Positions 60,105 through 64,000 of a stretch of DNA of 64,000 bases are shown piece after piece. Below the pieces are notes generated by a model. The model saw only the letters and a list, made by a program, of their open reading frames with translations. It ran no database searches and was not told the DNA's origin. The translations under genes were made by a program, and so were the position numbers. Source of the DNA: an uncultured Mycoplasmatota bacterium. Its GTDB lineage: Bacteria > Bacillota_I > Bacilli_A > RF39 > UBA660. Positions within the stretch are counted from its first letter, which is position 1. Each line of letters opens with the position of its first letter. Location: positions 1 to 64,000 of the forward strand of contig UREA01000001.1 of NCBI GenBank assembly GCA_900546715.1. The letters run 5' to 3'.

Positions 60105-60160
60105 TATTAAAAAAATTAAAGTTTAACTACCAACTTTCAGTTGCATCTTGTTGGAATTAG
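60105..60160 (-). promoter_or_regulatory. Upstream region shared with the gene at 61609
   Basis: Read on the plus strand, CTACCAACTTTCAGTTGCAT-like sequence near 60128-60150 matches CTACCAATTTTCAGTTTC at 61651-61670, and both lie a similar distance upstream of a GGTGGTGAATTATG start. Possible common operator. Confidence 0.55.
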
Positions 60161-60216
60161 GTTGCATTTCGCTGCACTTAACATATTCTGATATTTTTTG
60201 GCAACCGGGTAGCAAA

Positions 60217-61437
60217 TTAATCTAAATATCTAATATTAATATCAACATCGCCATTGATACCTGCAACTCTGCCATTATTACAAAGTTGCCAAAACTCATA
60301 ATCTCCTTCATAATTAGTTTTAGTTGTATAATGCGCAAGCCATACTGGATAATCTCCCTTAAACCAAATATCCTCTAAATAATTTTTACTACTATAAAGC
60401 ATTCCTTCGTATCCGGCATCCCTAACAGTTTTAACAAAACTATCAGCCATATTAGATAGACCAAAAAAACTTAAATTAAATTCATTATAAAAACTCCAGT
60501 TTTCCCAATCAAAAGCAATTGGTAAATCCACTTTGTAATCCTTGATTTGTTCAAGTACCCACAACGCATCACTTATTGCCCTATCTTCACTATTTGCATA
60601 TGAATAAAAATAAATTCCAACTGGAATACCTGTCTCATTTGCCCCCTTAATATTTTGTTCAAACTTACTATCAACTAAATTTTCGCCATTTATACCACTA
60701 GATGTACCAACCCGAATGATAACAAACTCTACTCCGGCCTCTTTAAGAGCATTAAAATCAACATCGCCTTGCCACTTGGAAATATCGATACCAATCTCTG
60801 TATTTTCATTTTTATGAGCATCTACTACTTCCGAAAATAAGGTTTTAGTACTAACTCCTCCACTAGAAGTACCACTAGTCTTAGGTTCACGAACAATTAA
60901 ATTAAATTCTTTTTCAGTAACATTACCACTATCATCGGTTGCCTTAAATACTAAAGGATAAGTACCGGCCTCTGACATGTCATATTCTCCTATAACCTCA
61001 CAAACCGGATCATTATCATAGTTATCGCCACATAATATTTTATCAGTTAGGGAAATATCACTACCAACATTTACCGTATAACTGTTATTCAACCAAATCA
61101 AAGGAGCAACATTATCAACAATATTAATTTCATAATTATATTTTACTTTGATATTATCATCATTTATATATTCAAATTCAATTTTCTTTTTACCAATATC
61201 TGTTGTGTCAATCACATAATCATCTACAATTGTTCCATTAATATCACTAATAAAATCAGATACTTTAACATCACTTAAAAAATCTGTTTCTAATGTTTCA
61301 TCTAAAGTAACTTTAATAACAGCATTTTTAACCCTTAAATAATTAATTAAAAAGTAACTACCTATACCAATGATTATAACTAAAAAACAAATTATAATTA
61401 TAATATTTTTTTTATTTAAAAATTTTTTTAAAGACAT
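60217..61437 (-). CDS. GH25 lysozyme-like protein with Ig-like domains
   Basis: 406 residues. N-terminal membrane anchor, two Ig-like (DUF5011-type) domains with NNSYTVNVGSDISLTDKI, linker, then the GH25 muramidase domain from about residue 210: EIGIDISKWQGDVDFNALK, RVGTSSGINGENLVDSKF, DWENWSF (catalytic Asp/Glu), and WLAHYTTKTNYEGD. It cleaves peptidoglycan glycan strands outside the membrane. The Shine-Dalgarno is AGGTGG. Confidence 0.93.
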   Translation of the reverse strand: MSLKKFLNKKNIIIIICFLVIIIGIGSYFLINYLRVKNAVIKVTLDETLETDFLSDVKVSDFISDINGTIVDDYVIDTTDIGKKKIEFEYINDDNIKVKYNYEINIVDNVAPLIWLNNSYTVNVGSDISLTDKILCGDNYDNDPVCEVIGEYDMSEAGTYPLVFKATDDSGNVTEKEFNLIVREPKTSGTSSGGVSTKTLFSEVVDAHKNENTEIGIDISKWQGDVDFNALKEAGVEFVIIRVGTSSGINGENLVDSKFEQNIKGANETGIPVGIYFYSYANSEDRAISDALWVLEQIKDYKVDLPIAFDWENWSFYNEFNLSFFGLSNMADSFVKTVRDAGYEGMLYSSKNYLEDIWFKGDYPVWLAHYTTKTNYEGDYEFWQLCNNGRVAGINGDVDINIRYLD

Positions 61438-61486
61438 AATATACCACCTAGTAAAAGTATATATTAAATATAATTTTTATGCAACA

Positions 61487-61609
61487 TTAACCAAACAATT
61501 TAATAACATAAACAATTATCATGAGTATTACTATAACAAATAAAACAAAAATAAATACCCTAGCTGTTGCTTTAATTTCTTCAATTAATTCTCTAATTTT
61601 ATAAAGCAT
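61487..61609 (-). CDS. Small membrane peptide, 40 residues
   Basis: Starts MLYKIRELIEEIKATARVF and continues with the membrane helix FVLFVIVILMIIVYVIKLFG. GGTGGTGAATT precedes the ATG, the same sequence as before the XRE gene at 60081. The upstream block at 61620-61682 is related to that of the regulator. Probably a real small protein; its function is unknown. Confidence 0.6.
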   Translation of the reverse strand: MLYKIRELIEEIKATARVFIFVLFVIVILMIIVYVIKLFG

Positions 61610-61707
61610 AATTCACCACCATTTAAAGCATAAAAAAATTAGTAGTTAAATTCTACCAATTTTCAGTTTCTTTTTGTTACTTTTCAGTTTATTTTTAGCT
61701 TTGCAAC

Positions 61708-62016
61708 CTAGTTTACATCATTTATTTCTTCCCATTTAGCAGTAATTGTTAAATCTTCTTTTACAGGTTCATCAAAATTATATAAAGTATCATCAACATA
61801 CCAACCCACAAATTCAAAACCTTCATAAGTTGGATCCTCTGGTTTTGTAACAGTATCATTTATTTTAACTTCTTGAGTTCTTATCCCTGGACCTAATCTA
61901 ACATCAAATGTTACTGTAAAAGTTCTAAAATAATTAAAATATAAAAAAGCTCCTAGGACTATAATTATTAATAAAACTCCTCCTAGAATAATTTTTTTTG
62001 TATCAATTTTTTCCAT
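61708..62016 (-). CDS. Membrane-anchored InlB B-repeat-like protein
   Basis: 102 residues: membrane anchor (IILGGVLLIIIVLGAFLYF) and one Flg_new/InlB B-repeat domain (VTKPEDPTYEGFEFVGWYVD, DEPVKEDLTITAKWEE). Usual carriers have many repeats; here only one is present. It faces the cell surface. AGAGGTGTGG precedes the ATG; seven upstream codons are excluded. Its start overlaps the trxB gene's downstream end. Confidence 0.85.
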   Translation of the reverse strand: MEKIDTKKIILGGVLLIIIVLGAFLYFNYFRTFTVTFDVRLGPGIRTQEVKINDTVTKPEDPTYEGFEFVGWYVDDTLYNFDEPVKEDLTITAKWEEINDVN

Positions 62017-62027
62017 TTTCCACACCT

Positions 62028-62909
62028 CTAATTCCATTTCATATTATATATAACTCTTGCTCCATCACTTGTCGCAGTAACTAATTGATAAACATCTTTT
62101 TTTATTACATCACCAATAGCATAAACGTTTTTTATTGGTGTCTCTAATTTTTCATCAACAACAACATAACCTTGTTCATCTAATATCTCTTTTGGTACAA
62201 ATTCTGTTGCGGGACGATAACCAATATAAATAAATACTCCTGCAACATTTAAATTTTCTCCATTATCTAAAATAATTGATTCTAATTTTCCATCTTTTTC
62301 TTGCATCTTTTTAATATTAGCATTATATATTATTTCAATTTTAGAATTATTCTTAACCTCATCCACAAGCATTTCTTCGCCTCGAAATCCATCACGACGA
62401 TTTATCAAATAAATTTTATCAACTATTCTTGCTAAATATAATGCCTCTTGTAAAGCACTATTACCTGTACCCACTACTGCAATTGTTTTATTTTTATAAA
62501 AATTAGCATCACACATAGCACAAGTAGATAATCCTCGACCTAACAAATCCTTTTCATTGTCCAAACCTAAATATTTAGGTTTTCTTCCCATAGCTAAAAT
62601 TATTTTTTTAGCTTTATATTCCTGATTAGTAGTTGTAACTATTAGTTCATCACTACTTAAATCTAATTTAGTTACTTCTTCTAATACAAAAGGTATATCC
62701 ATAGATTTAACTTGTTCTAATAAAATTTGAGCAAAATCCGGCCCCTTAATATCAATTAATCCAGGATAATTACTAATCATATCAATACTGTTAAGTAATC
62801 CTCCAGGCATTCCTTTATCAATAATTAAAACTTTCTTATTACTTCTTTTAGCATAAATTCCAGCAGTAATACCTGATATACCCATACCAATAATTATTAT
62901 ATCGTACAT
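62028..62909 (-). CDS. trxB: Thioredoxin reductase
   Basis: 293 residues. FAD-binding GMGISGITAGIYAKRSNKKV at the start, redox motif STCAMCDANFYK (CxxC), NADPH-binding VVGTGNSALQEALYLA and C-terminal AIGDVIKKDVYQLVTATSDG. Reduces thioredoxin with NADPH in the cytoplasm. The ATG follows AGGAGG-type bases directly after lgt, with 12 bases between. Confidence 0.94.
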   Translation of the reverse strand: MYDIIIIGMGISGITAGIYAKRSNKKVLIIDKGMPGGLLNSIDMISNYPGLIDIKGPDFAQILLEQVKSMDIPFVLEEVTKLDLSSDELIVTTTNQEYKAKKIILAMGRKPKYLGLDNEKDLLGRGLSTCAMCDANFYKNKTIAVVGTGNSALQEALYLARIVDKIYLINRRDGFRGEEMLVDEVKNNSKIEIIYNANIKKMQEKDGKLESIILDNGENLNVAGVFIYIGYRPATEFVPKEILDEQGYVVVDEKLETPIKNVYAIGDVIKKDVYQLVTATSDGARVIYNMKWN

Positions 62910-62921
62910 GTTGTCTCCTCC

Positions 62922-63731
62922 TTAAAATCTAACAGCATTAGTTGAATCTTGATCATATAAATCTTCATATCGTCCTTTTCTACTAGTAATCATTAACATA
63001 AGTAGACCAATTATAATCATCACAACAGATACTATTTGTGCCACTTTAAATCCTCCAAGCATTAAAGAATCAGTTCGCATAGACTCAATTACAAAACGTC
63101 CCAATCCATACCACATCAAGTATATTGCTGTTGGTTGACCAACTTTAACTTTAGGTAATCTTCTAACAATAAGAATAATTATTACACCAATAAAACACCA
63201 TAGGGACTCATATAAAAATGTTGGTTCATAATATATTTCTCCAATATTCATACCATCAATAATAAACTGTGGAATATGTAAATTTTGCAAGTGTTCTAGT
63301 GTTGTTGCTGCCCCATGGGCTTCCTGATTAAAGAAATTACCCCATCGCCCAATGGCTTGAGCTAAAAGTAAGGCTGGAGCTACAAAATCTAATAATCTTA
63401 CTAAACGAGCTTTATATTTTTTACAATATATAAGACAAGTAATAAGACCAAAAATAATGCCTCCGTGAATAGCTAGACCACCTTCCCAAATTTTAAAAAT
63501 ATCCCAAAAATTAGAATATAAATCTAAATTAAAAACTACAAAATAAAGACGAGCTCCAATAATTCCAAAGATTATCGCCCAAAAACACATATTAAACACA
63601 AAATCTGTTGGATAATTATGTCTTTTAGCTTCCTTCATAATCATAATTATTGCTAAGAATGCCCCAACTATAATAAGTGCTGAATACCATTCTATTTTAA
63701 AATCACCAATTGTAAATAGATATCTATCCAT
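62922..63731 (-). CDS. lgt: Prolipoprotein diacylglyceryl transferase
   Basis: 269 residues, seven membrane helices. WEGGLAIHGGIIFG and AQAIGRWGNFFNQEAHG are the family signatures, including the His and Arg used in transfer of diacylglycerol to the lipobox Cys. It would act on the lipoproteins at 4383 and 38553. Downstream of uvrA and before trxB, a plausible remnant of the hprK-lgt region. Confidence 0.95.
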   Translation of the reverse strand: MDRYLFTIGDFKIEWYSALIIVGAFLAIIMIMKEAKRHNYPTDFVFNMCFWAIIFGIIGARLYFVVFNLDLYSNFWDIFKIWEGGLAIHGGIIFGLITCLIYCKKYKARLVRLLDFVAPALLLAQAIGRWGNFFNQEAHGAATTLEHLQNLHIPQFIIDGMNIGEIYYEPTFLYESLWCFIGVIIILIVRRLPKVKVGQPTAIYLMWYGLGRFVIESMRTDSLMLGGFKVAQIVSVVMIIIGLLMLMITSRKGRYEDLYDQDSTNAVRF

Positions 63732-63820
63732 ATTTAGCCTCCATATTCTTTATATATATTTTATCAAATAACTAATACATTGTCTAGAACACTCTTTTGT
63801 TCACTTGTTATTTATACTTT

Positions 63821-63863
63821 AATAAGACAAAAGCACTCAATTTACTTCAGTAGATTAAGCGCT
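63821..63863 (-). terminator. uvrA terminator
   Basis: AGCGCTTAAT and ATTGAGTGCT form a 10-bp stem (with wobble pairs) followed by TTTTGTCTTATT on the minus strand. Confidence 0.6.
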
Positions 63864-63936
63864 TATCCAAATTAGAATACTTTAAGTATTTTCTTTTTTA
63901 TTTTATGCAAATCTCCTTAACATATTCATAAATATT

Positions 63937-64000
63937 TTATAGCATCTTTTTCAAAAATTCACCAGTATATGAACTTTTACATTTAGCTACTTCTTCTGGA
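63937..64000 (-). CDS. uvrA: UvrA excinuclease subunit, C-terminal end (partial)
   Basis: Only the last 20 codons and the stop lie in the window: PEEVAKCKSSYTGEFLKKML. This is the well-known C-terminal end of UvrA, the damage-recognition ATPase of nucleotide excision repair. The rest is outside the window. Confidence 0.85.
   Translation of the reverse strand, partial: PEEVAKCKSSYTGEFLKKML

Noticed and set aside
1..64000. Mycoplasma-type genetic code (TGA as Trp)
   Set aside because: Several intact genes end in TGA at expected family ends, for example copA, the response regulator and the CotF-like gene; Trp codons are TGG.

Overview
The window is strongly AT-rich chromosomal DNA from a low-GC, Gram-positive-type, endospore-forming bacterium. 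Spore genes are spoIIR, spoIID, spoIIQ, spoIIID and a CotF-like pair. Typical Firmicutes genes are rpoE (delta), long hpf, secA, rarA, prfA-prmC and lgt. TGA works as a stop: it ends copA, the 91-residue gene before csaA, the response regulator and the first CotF-like gene. So this is the standard bacterial code, not the Mycoplasma code, despite the composition. A gut-type Bacilli/Erysipelotrichia/RF39-like lineage is my inference. TTG starts are common and rpiB seems to start at ATA or ATT.

Layout. Nearly all genes read on the minus strand. 1-16.2 kb is a conserved housekeeping and sporulation block whose gene content matches the Bacillus subtilis murAA/spoIID/spoIIQ/spoIIID and prfA/prmC/spoIIR neighbourhoods: secA, hpf, a lipoprotein, csp, a gene in the mbl position, spoIIID, spoIIQ, spoIID, ywzB-like, rpiB, rpmE, SGNH hydrolase, murA, mntP, spoIIR, prmC, prfA, rpoE, argS, ywiB-like. 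16.2-24.3 kb is plastic: two paralogous small-peptide/antisense-RNA loci, an IS6-like element with an exact 8-bp target duplication, a surface-protein remnant, a hydrolase and a decayed sigma/anti-sigma-like gene. 24-29.4 kb holds small membrane proteins, a TetR gene and a GntR/ABC operon. 29.4-38.4 kb holds copper export (copZ, copA), a putative zinc protease, a frameshifted csaA, dgkA, two flavodoxins, a cupin and a cyclophilin-like protein. 38.5-50.4 kb holds an AlbA/ATPase regulator, a TetR-controlled cation exporter, a two-gene Suf-like pair, ogt, an ABC exporter and a two-component system. 50.5-58.5 kb holds a surface protein beside an XRE regulator, a Fic protein, a FtsX-type ABC system, CotF-like proteins and a small structured RNA. 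58.5-64 kb holds a membrane-bound XRE regulator, a GH25 lysozyme, trxB, lgt and the end of uvrA.

The most striking signal is a set of Spo0A-type boxes (TGTCGAA or its complement) outside genes. Clusters lie before csp, between copA and the HELGH protein, and before both small-peptide loci. Each peptide locus has three boxes (one of the three is TATCGAA in the second locus), then the same sigma-A-type promoter, a structured leader, a 28-29 codon ORF and a conserved convergent antisense promoter with its own terminator. I read these as type I toxin-antitoxin-like modules wired to Spo0A. No tRNA, rRNA or CRISPR array was seen.
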